A DNA stretch of 43,578 nucleotides from Pacificimonas aurantium (GTDB taxonomy: Bacteria > Pseudomonadota > Alphaproteobacteria > Sphingomonadales > Sphingomonadaceae). The notes below the pieces were generated by a model. The model did no database searches. It saw only the letters and a program-made list of their open reading frames with translations, and had not been told where the DNA came from. Made by a program: the position numbers and the translations under genes. The stretch is taken from positions 1,290,001 to 1,333,578 of the forward strand of contig NZ_JAGSGB010000002.1 in assembly GCF_020092905.1 (NCBI RefSeq), read 5' to 3'. This document shows, piece after piece, positions 1 through 8,514 of this stretch; the stretch's first letter is position 1, and every line of letters begins with the position of its first letter.

Positions 1-512
1 CGGCGAGACTTCGGGGCGCGGCGCGCCTCTTCTTCGTGATCGTCTTCCGATCCCGACTCGTCATCGTCCGAGCCGTCATCGTCGTCATCGTCGTCGTCAT
101 CATCATCGTCGTCGTCATCGTCCGATGACCGATGGCGATCGTTCCGGTTCTGGCGGCGCGGGCCCTTGCCGCGCTTCTGCTGACGGCGGCCTTCGGTCTC
201 GCCGTCATCCTCCTCGTCGTCATCCTCGTCGGAATCGTCGGAGTTGTTGCCGCCACGCCCGCGACGTTTCGAGTTCTGCTGCTCTTCCTTCTTGGCCTGA
301 ATCTCGGCCACGACGCGGAAATAGTGGTCCGCGAACTGCAGATAATACTCCGCCTGTACGCGTTCGCCCGACTGGGCTGCGTCGCGTGCAAGATTCTTGT
401 ATTTCTCGAGCAGCTGGTGCGCGTTGCCGCGCTGGCGCTGCTGATTCTGGGGCATACCCCCGGAGTTGGAACGGCCGCTACGGCGGCGGCGACCCGACTG
501 CGGATTTCTCAT
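1..512 (-). CDS. DUF4167 domain protein, C-terminus cut by window edge
   Basis: Reading from the ATG at 512, the protein begins with a basic, Arg/Ser-rich stretch (MRNPQSGRRRRSGRSNSGG) and then a helical block of about 60 residues (HQLLEKYKNLARDAAQSGER, then YYLQFADHYFRVVAEIQ). That block is the DUF4167 domain as I know it from Alphaproteobacteria. Next come low-complexity Arg/Gln, Asp and Glu-rich tracts, including 16 consecutive Asp. The frame stays open to base 1, so the C-terminus is missing. Function is unknown; the basic head suggests nucleic-acid contact (inference). It follows prmC on the same strand after a 206-base gap in which I see no gene and no clear terminator, an order familiar from many alphaproteobacteria. 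Confidence in the domain is good; any role is a guess. Confidence 0.85.
   Translation of the reverse strand, partial: MRNPQSGRRRRSGRSNSGGMPQNQQRQRGNAHQLLEKYKNLARDAAQSGERVQAEYYLQFADHYFRVVAEIQAKKEEQQNSKRRGRGGNNSDDSDEDDDEEDDGETEGRRQQKRGKGPRRQNRNDRHRSSDDDDDDDDDDDDDDDDGSDDDESGSEDDHEEEARRAPKSR
75..122 (-). repeat. GAY trinucleotide tract coding 16 Asp
   Basis: Sixteen consecutive GAC/GAT codons in the DUF4167 gene, read on the minus strand. The mixed third bases show it is not a pure microsatellite, but the repetition of GAC and GAT blocks could still slip in steps of three. Further Asp/Glu-rich codons lie on both sides. Confidence 0.9.
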
Positions 513-718
513 GAGTCCCGTTTCGATCCTTAATTGCCGACTGCCTTCTGCGCCGACATATGGCCCTCCGTGTCTCGGAGCGCGGTTCATCGAGCTGGCC
601 TATCCGGCACCGCCCGCTTCATCGAAAGTTGCTGAAGACGAGGGGTTCTCTTCCCGAAATCCCTACGTCCACACCTCTTGACATAGCACAGACGCGCGGA
701 ATGCCAAGGGGGCGATTT

Positions 719-1555
719 CTACCCCTTCCCCAGTGTGAAGGCGAGCGCCCGCACATGGCCGCCAAGATCCTGGCATCTTCCGGCGTTTGATAAATTCGCG
801 CGCGCGGCCAGCGCCTCGACATCTTCGGCCTGCCCCGCCCCGATCTCGAACACCGCATGGCCGCCGGGCGACAAAAGGCTCCGCAGCCGCGGAAAGATTG
901 CCCGATATTCGGTCAGGCCGTCCGCTCCGGCAAATAGCGCACCACGAGGCTCGTACTCGCGAACACCCGCCCCCAGCTCGTCCGTCTCTCTTATATAGGG
1001 CGGATTGCACAGGATCAGGTCGAATGCGCCCCGCTCGAGCGTCTCCCAAGAGCCGATAAGGAAGCTTGCCCGGTCGGCCAGCTGCAGGCGAACGGCGTTA
1101 CGGCAAGCAAGCTCGACCGCCTCCGCGCTGATGTCGAGGCCGAGCCCCTGAGCGCCGCGGAACTCGCTGAGCGCAGCGAACAGAAGCGCCCCCGTTCCGG
1201 TCCCGAGGTCGAGAATCGTCTCCGGCGGGCGTCCCTTTCGCAAATCGAGCGCAAGCTCGACGAGGCTTTCCGAGTCCGCTCGCGGCACGAGGGCCTGCGG
1301 ACCGCATTGCAGCGGCAGCGACCAGAATTCGGCCCGGCCCGTCAGGTGGGCAACCGGCTCCCCCCCGGCACGGCGCGTCAGCAAGGCTTCATAGGCATCC
1401 TCGTCGAGCCGGGCCGGCGGTCGAAGCAGCAGCTCTTCGCGCGAACAACGCGCGACATGAGCGGCAAGAAGCTCGGCATCGAGGCGCGCTGTGTCCGGTG
1501 CGGCGCCGGTTTTCAGCCGCTGCGTCGCGGCGCGGAGCTGGTCGGGAACGCTCAG
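719..1555 (-). CDS. prmC: PrmC, release factor glutamine N5-methyltransferase
   Basis: Methylates the Gln of the GGQ motif in release factors RF1/RF2, using S-adenosylmethionine, in the cytoplasm. The SAM-binding motif LDLGTGTG (about residues 116-122) and the catalytic NPPY motif (about 174-177) are intact. The first in-frame ATG/GTG/TTG is a TTG at 1384, but that would remove about 57 residues that match the family's N-terminal helical domain (LDAELLAAH, then SREELLLRP). Counting from the CTG at 1555 gives about 278 residues, the usual length, and that CTG shares two bases with the prfA stop (CTGA). I therefore place the start at 1555, with doubt about the exact codon. It belongs to the hisS-prfA-prmC operon, next to its substrate gene. 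Confidence 0.85.
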   Translation of the reverse strand: MSVPDQLRAATQRLKTGAAPDTARLDAELLAAHVARCSREELLLRPPARLDEDAYEALLTRRAGGEPVAHLTGRAEFWSLPLQCGPQALVPRADSESLVELALDLRKGRPPETILDLGTGTGALLFAALSEFRGAQGLGLDISAEAVELACRNAVRLQLADRASFLIGSWETLERGAFDLILCNPPYIRETDELGAGVREYEPRGALFAGADGLTEYRAIFPRLRSLLSPGGHAVFEIGAGQAEDVEALAARANLSNAGRCQDLGGHVRALAFTLGKG

Positions 1556-2649
1556 CTCGCGGCCCCGTCGGCGAGGCCCGCCAACCGTTCCGCCTCGTCC
1601 TCGGCAATGAGCGCGCCGACCAGATCGTCGAGTTCGCCTTCCATTATCTGCTGCAGCTTGTGCAGCGTAAGATTGATGCGGTGGTCCGTGACCCGCCCCT
1701 GGGGAAAGTTGTACGTACGGATGCGTTCGGACCGGTCACCAGAACCCACCATCGACTTGCGAGCACCGGCCCGTTCGGCCGCCACCTTCTCGCGCTCCAT
1801 CTCGAACAGGCGGGCACGAAGCACCTTCATCGCCTTCGCGCGGTTCTTGTGCTGCGACTTCTCATCCTGCTGGGACACGACGAGACCTGACGGGATGTGC
1901 GTAATGCGAACCGCGCTGTCGGTCGTGTTGACATGCTGCCCGCCGGCGCCCGACGCCCTGAATACGTCGATGCGAAGGTCGTTGTCGTTAATCTCGACAT
2001 CGACGTCCTCGGCTTCCGGCAGGACGGCGACCGTCGCCGCGCTCGTATGGATCCGCCCCGACGCTTCGGTAGCGGGCACGCGCTGGACGCGGTGAACGCC
2101 GCTTTCGAATTTCAGACGTGCGAACACCCCGGAACCGGCCACGCTGGCAATGACCTCTTTCAGGCCGCCCGCATCGGCGCCCGACATTTCCATGGTCTCG
2201 ACTTTCCAGCCCTGCGTCTCGGCATAGCGCTGGTACATTCGGTAAAGGTCCGCCGCGAACAGGGCGGCCTCTTCGCCGCCTGTGCCGGCCCGAATCTCGA
2301 GGATTGCCGAGCGTTCGTCCGCCACGTCGCGCGGCAACAGGAGAACGGCAAGCCGCCGCTCGGCTTCGGGCAGTCTCTCGCGCACCCCTTCCAGTTCGGC
2401 CTCGGCAAGCTCCTGCATCTCATCGTCGCTGTCCTGATCCGCAGCCAGCGCCTCAAGTTCGGCGGCTTCTTCACGCAGCGACTTTACCTCTTTCGCGGCA
2501 ACGGAGACCGGTTCGAGCTCGGAATATTCCTTGGACAGTTCGACGAACTGCTCTGGCGGGAGGTCGCCGGTAGCCATCTTTGCCTGGATGTCGGCATGCC
2601 GCTTGATCAGCGCGTCGATGCGCTCCTCGGGAACGGTGGGCACACTCAT
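1552..2649 (-). CDS. prfA: Peptide chain release factor 1
   Basis: Releases the finished peptide at UAA and UAG stop codons. The protein is 365 residues, a normal length. It carries the tripeptide anticodon PAT (residues 192-194), which separates RF1 from RF2 (SPF), and the GGQ motif (236-238, in GAGGQHVN) that reaches the peptidyl-transferase centre and is methylated by PrmC. The N-terminal third is the expected coiled-coil domain 1. The ATG overlaps the hisS stop by 3 bases (ATGA), and its own stop overlaps the proposed prmC start, so the three genes are probably translationally coupled. Confidence 0.97.
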   Translation of the reverse strand: MSVPTVPEERIDALIKRHADIQAKMATGDLPPEQFVELSKEYSELEPVSVAAKEVKSLREEAAELEALAADQDSDDEMQELAEAELEGVRERLPEAERRLAVLLLPRDVADERSAILEIRAGTGGEEAALFAADLYRMYQRYAETQGWKVETMEMSGADAGGLKEVIASVAGSGVFARLKFESGVHRVQRVPATEASGRIHTSAATVAVLPEAEDVDVEINDNDLRIDVFRASGAGGQHVNTTDSAVRITHIPSGLVVSQQDEKSQHKNRAKAMKVLRARLFEMEREKVAAERAGARKSMVGSGDRSERIRTYNFPQGRVTDHRINLTLHKLQQIMEGELDDLVGALIAEDEAERLAGLADGAAS

Positions 2650-3983
2650 TTGCTGCGCACCTTGTTGGCGGCAAACCAGGCGGAAAAAGCTGGCATAGAC
2701 TCGCCCTCGCCCTCCATGACGCGCAGGCGGCGCTCCGCAAGATAGCCGCCGATGAAACCGAGGTCGCCAAATGCAACGGACGTCTGGTCGCCCTCGCTCA
2801 TGTCCTTCACCTGGACCGCCTTCTTCTGAAGCTCGCTCTCGCCGATCACCAGCGCGAGCGCGGCACCGCTGGCGTCGGCCCTTTGCATCCGCTTCTTCAT
2901 ATTCCCGCGCGCGAACGTCTCCCCGCTCACACCGCCGCCGCTCCGGAGGGCGTTGAGCAGCGAAAGGCCGACATGTTCGGCGGCTTCGTTCATGGGAACG
3001 AGCGCGACGTCGATGGGATCTTCGTTCACGCCGTCGACCAGCATGGCAAGCCGCTCGATCCCGGCCGCCCAGCCGATCGCGGGGGTCGGCGCGCCGCCCA
3101 TCGCCTCGACCAGCCCGTCATAGCGCCCCCCGGCAAGCACGGTCCCCTGTGCGCCGAGCGCATCGGTGACGAATTCGAAGGCGGTGTGACGATAATAGTC
3201 GAGCCCGCGCACCAGGCGCATGTTCCGCTCGAAGTCGATCCGGGCCACCGACAGCCCGCCCTGAACCCGGTCGAACCAGCCCTTCGCGTCGTCGGTCAGA
3301 AACTCGTCGATAATGGGCGCCTCCGCGACGACACGGCGATCGCCCTCGTCCTTCGAATCGAGAATTCGCAGCGGATTGCGCTCGAGGCGCTCGCGGCTGT
3401 CGGCGCTCAGCGCGTCCTCATGGCGGCGAAAATAGGCAAGCAGCGCCGCCTGCCACGCCGCGCGGCTATCGGGATCCCCCAGCGTGTTCAGCTGCAAGCT
3501 TACATTGCCCGCGACGCCCAGGTCTTCGAGAAGCTGCTGCCCGAAGGCGAGAAGCTCGACGTCGTGCATCGGTTCGCCGGCGCCCAGCATCTCCGCGTCC
3601 AGCTGGTGGAACTGGCGAAAGCGCCCCTTTTGCGGCCGCTCGTAGCGGAAACAGGGCCCCCAGGCGCTCAACTTCATCAGGCCATGCTGCTGCCAGCCGT
3701 TCGAGATATAGGCGCGCGCTATGCCAGCCGTGAATTCGGGCCGCAGGGTAACGCTGTCGCCCGACCGGTCCTCGAAGGTGTACATCTCCTTCGACACCAC
3801 GTCCGTCGTCTCGCCGAGCGAGCGCGCAAAGACGCTTGTCTGCTCAAACACCGGAATATGTACCGGTCGGAAGTTGAACTGGCGAGCCACGCGCCGGAAT
3901 GTGTCGACCACATGATCGAACCGGGCGGCCTCGTCCTTCACGAAATCGTTGGTGCCGCGAATGGCAGCGGGTTTCTTGCTCAT
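2646..3983 (-). CDS. hisS: Histidyl-tRNA synthetase
   Basis: Class II aminoacyl-tRNA synthetase charging tRNA-His. With the start at 3983 the protein is 445 residues, starting [10 protein letters not shown]. Class II motif 2 is seen at about residues 113-129 ([17 protein letters not shown]) and the HisRS-specific motif [13 protein letters not shown] at about 259-271, followed by a Gly-rich motif 3 region and an anticodon-binding C-terminal domain. The frame runs 39 codons further upstream, but AAGGGG lies about 9 bases before the ATG at 3983 and the family's usual N-terminus begins there. First gene of hisS-prfA-prmC; it diverges from rpmG over a 190-base gap. Confidence 0.96.
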   Translation of the reverse strand: MSKKPAAIRGTNDFVKDEAARFDHVVDTFRRVARQFNFRPVHIPVFEQTSVFARSLGETTDVVSKEMYTFEDRSGDSVTLRPEFTAGIARAYISNGWQQHGLMKLSAWGPCFRYERPQKGRFRQFHQLDAEMLGAGEPMHDVELLAFGQQLLEDLGVAGNVSLQLNTLGDPDSRAAWQAALLAYFRRHEDALSADSRERLERNPLRILDSKDEGDRRVVAEAPIIDEFLTDDAKGWFDRVQGGLSVARIDFERNMRLVRGLDYYRHTAFEFVTDALGAQGTVLAGGRYDGLVEAMGGAPTPAIGWAAGIERLAMLVDGVNEDPIDVALVPMNEAAEHVGLSLLNALRSGGGVSGETFARGNMKKRMQRADASGAALALVIGESELQKKAVQVKDMSEGDQTSVAFGDLGFIGGYLAERRLRVMEGEGESMPAFSAWFAANKVRSK

Positions 3984-4074
3984 GATCGCCGCCCCTTTAT
4001 GCATGGCGGCGTCCGATTGCCAGCGCGCTACCGCGCCGGCCGCTTCGGACTGGCCGGCAAGATGCCATTCCGCC

Positions 4075-4101
4075 TTGACATTGGCGGACGAAACGTACAA
4101 C
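4075..4101 (+). promoter_or_regulatory. Candidate sigma70 promoter for rpmG
   Basis: A perfect TTGACA (4075-4080) is followed 15 bases later by TACAAC (4096-4101) on the plus strand, upstream of rpmG. The -35 is convincing; the spacer is short and the -10 only a 4/6 match. The leader would be about 65 bases. Confidence 0.35.
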
Positions 4102-4173
4102 TGCCGCCCGAACGCGCGGTGGCCCGTGGCCGCCGCCTTTTTCGTTTATGCAGATTTCTTTGAGGACAGCCCC

Positions 4174-4341
4174 ATGGCGAAGCCTACGACCGTTAAGATC
4201 CGCCTGAACTCGACCGCCGGGACGGGCTTCTTCTATGTGACGAAGAAGAATCCGCGGAACATCACCGAAAAGATGACCTTCCGTAAGTATGACCCGATCG
4301 CGCGCAAGCACGTCGAGTTCAAGGAAGCGAAGATCAAGTAG
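4174..4341 (+). CDS. rpmG: 50S ribosomal protein L33
   Basis: A 55-residue basic protein of the large ribosomal subunit. The sequence ([20 protein letters not shown], then YVTKKNPRN and KMTFRKYDP) is typical of the L33 form without the zinc-binding CxxC pairs. GAGGA lies 8 bases before the ATG. It stands alone on the plus strand, divergent from hisS and convergent with divK. Confidence 0.97.
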   Translation: MAKPTTVKIRLNSTAGTGFFYVTKKNPRNITEKMTFRKYDPIARKHVEFKEAKIK

Positions 4342-4352
4342 ACTGCCACGCG

Positions 4353-4372
4353 GGGGCGGCGCAGACCGCCCC
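4353..4372. terminator. Hairpin between convergent rpmG and divK
   Basis: GGGGCGG (4353-4359) pairs with CCGCCCC (4366-4372) around a 6-base loop, between two convergent genes. There is no T run on either side, so it is at best a weak bidirectional terminator. Confidence 0.4.
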
Positions 4373-4402
4373 GATGCGGCACTAAGGTTGCGCGCAGCCG
4401 CG

Positions 4403-4789
4403 CTAGGTGAAGCGGCGCACCACGTCGATGAATCGCGTAACCGAGATGGGTTTCGCGATATAGGCCTCGCATCCCCCTTCGCGGATGCGCTCTTCGTCGC
4501 CTTTCATGGCAAAGGCCGTTACGGCCACCACGGGGATGCCGCGGAGATCCTCGTCCTCCTTCAGCCATTTCGTGACCTCCAGGCCCGAAACGTCGGGCAG
4601 CTGGATGTCCATCAGAATGATATCGGGGCGCTGCTCCCGCGCCATGTCGAGAACGCGGCGCCCGTCCCGTGTCTGCATGGTATGGTAGCCATGTGCTTCC
4701 AGAAGGTCGCAGAACAGCTTCATATTGAGGTCGTTGTCTTCGACGACGAGGACGGTCTTGCCGTTCGGCGGGGCTTCAGCTTCGGTCAT
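4403..4789 (-). CDS. divK: Response regulator DivK (single receiver domain)
   Basis: A stand-alone CheY-like receiver of 128 residues that, in Caulobacter, passes phosphate signals from the PleC/DivJ kinases to control CtrA and the cell cycle. Acidic pocket E17/D18, phospho-acceptor D61 (LMDIQLP), T91 and K113 (IAKP) are all present. Long stretches ([31 protein letters not shown]) match DivK specifically rather than receivers in general. I take the ATG at 4789; the frame extends 12 codons further, but a GAG-rich Shine-Dalgarno sits just before 4789. No pleD follows, unlike in Caulobacter. It diverges from the DUF3572 gene over 34 bases. Confidence 0.93.
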   Translation of the reverse strand: MTEAEAPPNGKTVLVVEDNDLNMKLFCDLLEAHGYHTMQTRDGRRVLDMAREQRPDIILMDIQLPDVSGLEVTKWLKEDEDLRGIPVVAVTAFAMKGDEERIREGGCEAYIAKPISVTRFIDVVRRFT

Positions 4790-4823
4790 ATATCTCGAAA
4801 CGCAGTAGCGGGGGCTACAGTTC

Positions 4824-5123
4824 ATGGAAAGTGACGCAAAAGGGAGCGGGATGCTGCAATCGGGCTCTCAGGACGCACAGATCGTCGCATTGCGAGCGCT
4901 GACGTACATTTTGACCGAGGAGAAGCGGGCCGCACGGTTTCTGTCGCTCACGGGCTACGGCGTTGACGACCTGAGGCAGGCCGCCGACTCTCCGCAGGTC
5001 CAACAGGCTGTCTTCGCTTTCCTTGCAGGTTACGAACCGGACCTCCTTGGCTGCGCAGAGGAGTTGGATATGACACCCGAAGAGCTTGCCGCATATGCGC
5101 AGCCGGATAGGGCGGAAATATGA
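4824..5123 (+). CDS. DUF3572 family protein
   Basis: A small, mostly helical protein (99 residues) matching the DUF3572 family of Alphaproteobacteria; characteristic parts are [19 protein letters not shown] and the C-terminal TPEELAAYA. No molecular function is known to me. An alternative ATG at 4851 (starting [10 protein letters not shown]) has a better ribosome site (AAGGGAG just upstream) and would give 90 residues. It diverges from divK and overlaps the following HAD gene by 4 bases (ATGA). Confidence 0.85.
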   Translation: MESDAKGSGMLQSGSQDAQIVALRALTYILTEEKRAARFLSLTGYGVDDLRQAADSPQVQQAVFAFLAGYEPDLLGCAEELDMTPEELAAYAQPDRAEI

Positions 5124-5761
5124 AACCCCTCCTGATCTGCGACTGCGACGAGGTTCTGATGACCTTCGCGGGCCCCTTCGCCGAGCATCTGGACGAGATG
5201 CATGGACTGGAACTGAAACTGGAAAGCTTCGCGCTCGCCGGGAACATCCGGCGAAAAAGCGATGGCGAGCCCGTCCCGCAGTCCGCTCTGCGCGGCCTTT
5301 TGGGCGATTTCTTCTCACGCGGCATGCACCGCCAGGTTCCGGCCCCCGGCGCGCCCGAGGCACTCGCCTCGCTTAAGGCCGACTTCGATATCGTCATCCT
5401 GACGAACATTGAGGACGAGTATCGGGATGGCCGGCGCGAGCAGCTACGTCGGCACGGCATGACATACGAGGTCTTCTGCAACAGCGGACCGAAGGGGCCA
5501 GCGCTTTCTCGCCTCCTCGCCGACCACGGGCGTCCCCCGGCGGTATTTGTCGACGACCTGCCCCCACATCATCAGTCGGTCAGCGAAGTCGAACCGCAGG
5601 TTCACCGCATCCACATGGTGGCCGATCCTACACTTCGCTCTCTCATTCCGGCAGCCAAGGCCGCCCACGCCCGGATCGACGACTGGCCCTCCGCCTCGAC
5701 CTACCTGTCACGTCTTGTCGCGGAGAAGACCCTTGCGGACGGCGGGGCCGTCAGGCGATAG
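5120..5761 (+). CDS. HAD-superfamily hydrolase
   Basis: Predicted phosphatase of 213 residues. Motif I is DCDEV, with nucleophile D8 and acid/base D10; motif II is ILTN; a Lys follows in the SGPKG segment; motif IV is VFVDDLP. The fold and catalytic set are therefore complete, but the substrate cannot be told from sequence. The start overlaps the DUF3572 stop (ATGA), so the two are probably co-translated; the RidA gene follows after 7 bases. The lack of a large cap insertion between motifs I and II would fit a macromolecular or larger substrate, which is only a guess. Confidence 0.85.
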   Translation: MKPLLICDCDEVLMTFAGPFAEHLDEMHGLELKLESFALAGNIRRKSDGEPVPQSALRGLLGDFFSRGMHRQVPAPGAPEALASLKADFDIVILTNIEDEYRDGRREQLRRHGMTYEVFCNSGPKGPALSRLLADHGRPPAVFVDDLPPHHQSVSEVEPQVHRIHMVADPTLRSLIPAAKAAHARIDDWPSASTYLSRLVAEKTLADGGAVRR

Positions 5762-5768
5762 AGTAGGC

Positions 5769-6233
5769 ATGCCGATCGAAGACAAGCTCTCCGAACTCGG
5801 GCTCAGCCTGCCCGACGCTCCTGCACCTGCCGCGAACTATGTCCCATATGTGCTGTATGGCGGATTTTTGCATACGGCAGGTCAAATCCCGTTCGACGCG
5901 GACGGAAACCTGATTACGGGTTGTCTCGGCGATACGATGGACGTCGAAGAGGGGCAGGCTGCGGCCTTGGCCTGCGCACTCGCCATCCTGGCGCAGGCCA
6001 AGGCGGCGCTCGGGTCGCTCGAGCGGATCGACCAGGTCGTGAAGCTCAACGTCTTCGTCGCGTCGACACCGGCTTTTTCCAAGCAGCCTCTTGTGGCGAA
6101 TGGGGCCAGCGACCTCTTTGCCAACCTGCTGGGCGAGCGCGGGCGGCATGCCCGCAGCGCAGTCGGGGTTGCCGCCCTTCCCCTTGGTGTTGCCGTCGAG
6201 ATCGATGCGGTTCTCGGCGTTCGCGATGCTTAG
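5769..6233 (+). CDS. RidA family protein (YjgF/YER057c/UK114)
   Basis: A 154-residue member of the RidA fold, whose best-known members deaminate reactive enamine/imine intermediates released by PLP enzymes. Seen here: the TAGQIPFDADG segment, the KLNVFVASTPAF strand and ARSAVGVAALPLG, which holds the conserved Arg of the active-site cleft. This looks like the longer subfamily with an extra N-terminal segment, whose members are not all deaminases. The ATG at 5769 is chosen; the frame is open far upstream, but that part is the shadow of the HAD gene. Its end overlaps the next gene by 8 bases. Confidence 0.88.
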   Translation: MPIEDKLSELGLSLPDAPAPAANYVPYVLYGGFLHTAGQIPFDADGNLITGCLGDTMDVEEGQAAALACALAILAQAKAALGSLERIDQVVKLNVFVASTPAFSKQPLVANGASDLFANLLGERGRHARSAVGVAALPLGVAVEIDAVLGVRDA

Positions 6234-7032
6234 TCCGGGCGGGAAAGCCAAAAGGGAGATCGACACGAAACTTGCGGCGCTCGCCGCAAAGCCTCTTGCC
6301 CATCGTGGTTTGCACGGTCCGGACGGCCCGCTCGAGAACACAATTGCTGCCTTCGATTCTGCCATCGCGGCGGGCTTCGGCATCGAACTCGACGTCCAGC
6401 TTACCGCAGAGGCGGGGGCAGTTGTTTTTCACGACGCCACGCTCGACCGCACCGCGGAGGGAAGCGGCCCGGTCGTCGGCTACAGCATGAGTTCGCTGTC
6501 ACGGATGAAGCTGCGCGGCACCGACGAGAACATTTCTCCCTTGCAGGACGTCCTGCACCATATCGGCGGCCGGGTGCCGCTTTTGATCGAAGCGAAGGCC
6601 GGCGATAATTCGCCCGTGGCCCTGGCCCTTGCCATCCGGCGCGCCCTCGAAGGCTATAATGGCCCGGTTGGCGTGATGTCGTTCAACCCTGCCGTCTCGC
6701 GCTGGTATCACGATCATTTCCCCAAATTCCTCAACGGCCTTGTGGTCAGCGAAGAGCCTGATGTCGTGGGCGCGCCCTGGCGCGGGTCGGGCCCGGCACG
6801 CCTGCTGACCATGCGCCACTCCCGCGCGAAGTTCCTGGCCTACGACGTGCGATCACTCCCTAGCCGGGCAGCGGCCCGGTATCGCGGCGTGGGACGGCGC
6901 GTCTTTACCTGGACGGTCCGCAGCGACGCCGATGTCGAGCGAGCGGCGGCACATGCCGACCAGATGATCGTGGAAGGCGCGGCAGCGCAGAGCCTTGCCG
7001 CGAAGCAAGGGAGCGGCCCCGATCCAACTTGA
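6226..7032 (+). CDS. Glycerophosphodiester phosphodiesterase
   Basis: Hydrolyses glycerophosphodiesters to glycerol 3-phosphate and an alcohol. The 268-residue protein has the GDPD hallmarks: HRG (26-28), the metal-binding pair in IELDVQLT (E54, D56), the HD pair in VVFHDATLDR (69-70) and PLLIEAKA, followed by the usual FTWTVRS near the C-terminus. No signal peptide is seen, so it is probably cytoplasmic. I take the ATG at 6226, which overlaps the RidA stop; a longer reading would start in RidA coding sequence. Part of the RidA-GDPD-DUF482 run. Confidence 0.9.
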   Translation: MLSPGGKAKREIDTKLAALAAKPLAHRGLHGPDGPLENTIAAFDSAIAAGFGIELDVQLTAEAGAVVFHDATLDRTAEGSGPVVGYSMSSLSRMKLRGTDENISPLQDVLHHIGGRVPLLIEAKAGDNSPVALALAIRRALEGYNGPVGVMSFNPAVSRWYHDHFPKFLNGLVVSEEPDVVGAPWRGSGPARLLTMRHSRAKFLAYDVRSLPSRAAARYRGVGRRVFTWTVRSDADVERAAAHADQMIVEGAAAQSLAAKQGSGPDPT

Positions 7033-8149
7033 GCTGACGACTTCGATCGCGGCGGTCGACGCGGCGGAGTGGAACGCCTGCGCCGGTGAGAACAACCCCT
7101 TCCTGCGCCACGAATTTCTTCTTGCGTGCGAACAATCGGGAAGCGCCAGCGCCGATGCGGGATGGCAGCCGGCCCATCTGATTGCCCGACCCTCAGACAA
7201 GGCCCCCGCGTCGGGCATCCTGCCCGGCTATGTGAAGTCGCACAGCCGCGGCGAGTTCGTGTTCGACCATGGGTGGGCCGACGCCTTCGAACGGGCGGGC
7301 GGTTCCTATTACCCCAAATTGCAGCACGCCGTTCCCTTCACGCCTGCTACCGGGCCCCGCATCCTTGCCTCCGACAGCGAAACGCGCGGGCTGCTTCTGT
7401 CAGGCGCGGAGGAAGTCTGCCGTCAGCATGGCTTGTCGTCCGCGCACTCGACCTTTTTCGAGGAGGATGAACTCGCTTATTACGAAGCCAAGGACTGGCT
7501 GATCCGTACCGGGGAACAGTTTCACTGGTTCAACCGGGGATATGGCAGTTTCGACGAATTCCTGGACGCTCTGGCGTCGCGCAAGCGAAAGGCCATTCGC
7601 AAGGAACGCAGGGCCGCTGCCACCAGCGGGGTAGACATCGTGCAGCTGGAAGGCGGCGAGATTACCGAGGCCGACTGGGACGATTTCTGGGTTTTCTACC
7701 AGGACACCGGTGCTCGGAAGTGGGGCTCGCCCTACCTGACACGCGAGGCCTTCTCCCTCTTCTCGGAACTGATGCCGGAGCGGCTGCTGCTGGTGCTCGC
7801 CAAGCGAAACGGCAAGTCGGTTGCGGGTGCCCTGAACTTCGTCGGGGGCGACTGCCTGTTCGGCCGATACTGGGGAACGGTCGAAGACATCCCATTCCTG
7901 CATTTCGAGCTCTGCTACTATCAGGCACAGGACGCCGCTATTGCCCGGGGGCTGTCGCGGGTAGAGGCCGGGGCACAGGGACCGCACAAGCTGGCGCGCG
8001 GCTACGAGCCCGTCAGGACTTATTCAGCCCACTGGATCGCCAATCCGGGCCTGCGGGCCGCTGTTTCGGATTTCCTCGATCATGAGCGCGCGGCCGTGGA
8101 GCAGGACGTGGAGGCGCTGAAGGCCTTCACCCCGTTCAAGAAAGGCTAG
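6995..8149 (+). CDS. DUF482 / FemAB-like GNAT acetyltransferase
   Basis: A protein of about 384 residues in the COG3146 (DUF482) family of predicted N-acyltransferases, related to FemAB/GNAT enzymes. Family-typical stretches are NPFLRHEFLLACEQSGSA near the N-terminus, the central SRKRKAIRKERR, and the C-terminal CYYQAQDAAIARGLSRVEAG followed by GAQGPHKLARGYEP. The substrate is unknown. The only usual start codon is a TTG at 6995 with no clear ribosome site, inside the GDPD gene. A good AAGGGAG at 7007-7013 points instead to an ATC at 7022, so the true start is uncertain by nine codons. Its stop shares the bases CTAG with the stop of the opposing SEL1 gene. Confidence 0.88.
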   Translation: MPRSKGAAPIQLELTTSIAAVDAAEWNACAGENNPFLRHEFLLACEQSGSASADAGWQPAHLIARPSDKAPASGILPGYVKSHSRGEFVFDHGWADAFERAGGSYYPKLQHAVPFTPATGPRILASDSETRGLLLSGAEEVCRQHGLSSAHSTFFEEDELAYYEAKDWLIRTGEQFHWFNRGYGSFDEFLDALASRKRKAIRKERRAAATSGVDIVQLEGGEITEADWDDFWVFYQDTGARKWGSPYLTREAFSLFSELMPERLLLVLAKRNGKSVAGALNFVGGDCLFGRYWGTVEDIPFLHFELCYYQAQDAAIARGLSRVEAGAQGPHKLARGYEPVRTYSAHWIANPGLRAAVSDFLDHERAAVEQDVEALKAFTPFKKG

Positions 8150-8433
8150 GCTACTGCCTTCAAGAAGGCGCGCGCCTCTCGCTGGGCAACGGAAATTTCT
8201 TCCTTGCTCATTTCCTCGCTGAGTTCGCGCCGGTCGCAGACGGCCCGGACATCACCCTTCAGCGCGGCCAGATTGAACCATTTATGTGCCTGGATCAGGT
8301 CGATCCCCACGCCTTCGCGGCCCGCCGCATAGGCGACGCCTAGTTCGTAAAACGCCTCGGCCTCGCCCTGCAACGCACGCTGCAGATTGCGCTGAAGGAA
8401 CCTTGCATCGGCGTGTCCCGGTCTCTGCTCCAT
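8146..8433 (-). CDS. Small SEL1-like repeat protein
   Basis: A 95-residue protein with about one and a half SEL1-type helical repeats: EAFYELGVAYAAGREGVGID then LIQAHKWFNLAALKGD, followed by a C-terminal helix AQREARAFL. SEL1 repeats usually mediate protein contacts; no catalytic residues are seen and no signal peptide. Small one-repeat relatives of this kind are common in Alphaproteobacteria. It lies downstream of panC on the same strand with an 81-base gap containing a CtrA-like site, so it may have its own promoter. Stops of this gene and the DUF482 gene are interleaved in a single CTAG. Confidence 0.75.
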   Translation of the reverse strand: MEQRPGHADARFLQRNLQRALQGEAEAFYELGVAYAAGREGVGIDLIQAHKWFNLAALKGDVRAVCDRRELSEEMSKEEISVAQREARAFLKAVA

Positions 8434-8485
8434 CCTTCCCTACCTCGCGTGCAAGTTAAGCTCTACGGACTTGCCGGTCATGGTT

Positions 8486-8500
8486 TTGAAAAATGGTTAA
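8486..8500 (-). promoter_or_regulatory. CtrA-like binding site
   Basis: Minus-strand TTAA-CCATTTT-TCAA fits the CtrA consensus TTAA-N7-TTAA with one mismatch, and includes the extended half-site TTAACCAT. It lies 53 bases before the SEL1-like gene, between it and panC. Confidence 0.45.
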
Positions 8501-8514
8501 TGCCGGCCAGGTCT

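Noticed and set aside
2883-4163. 426-codon open frame antisense to hisS
   Set aside because: Shadow of hisS; the translation shows no family motifs.
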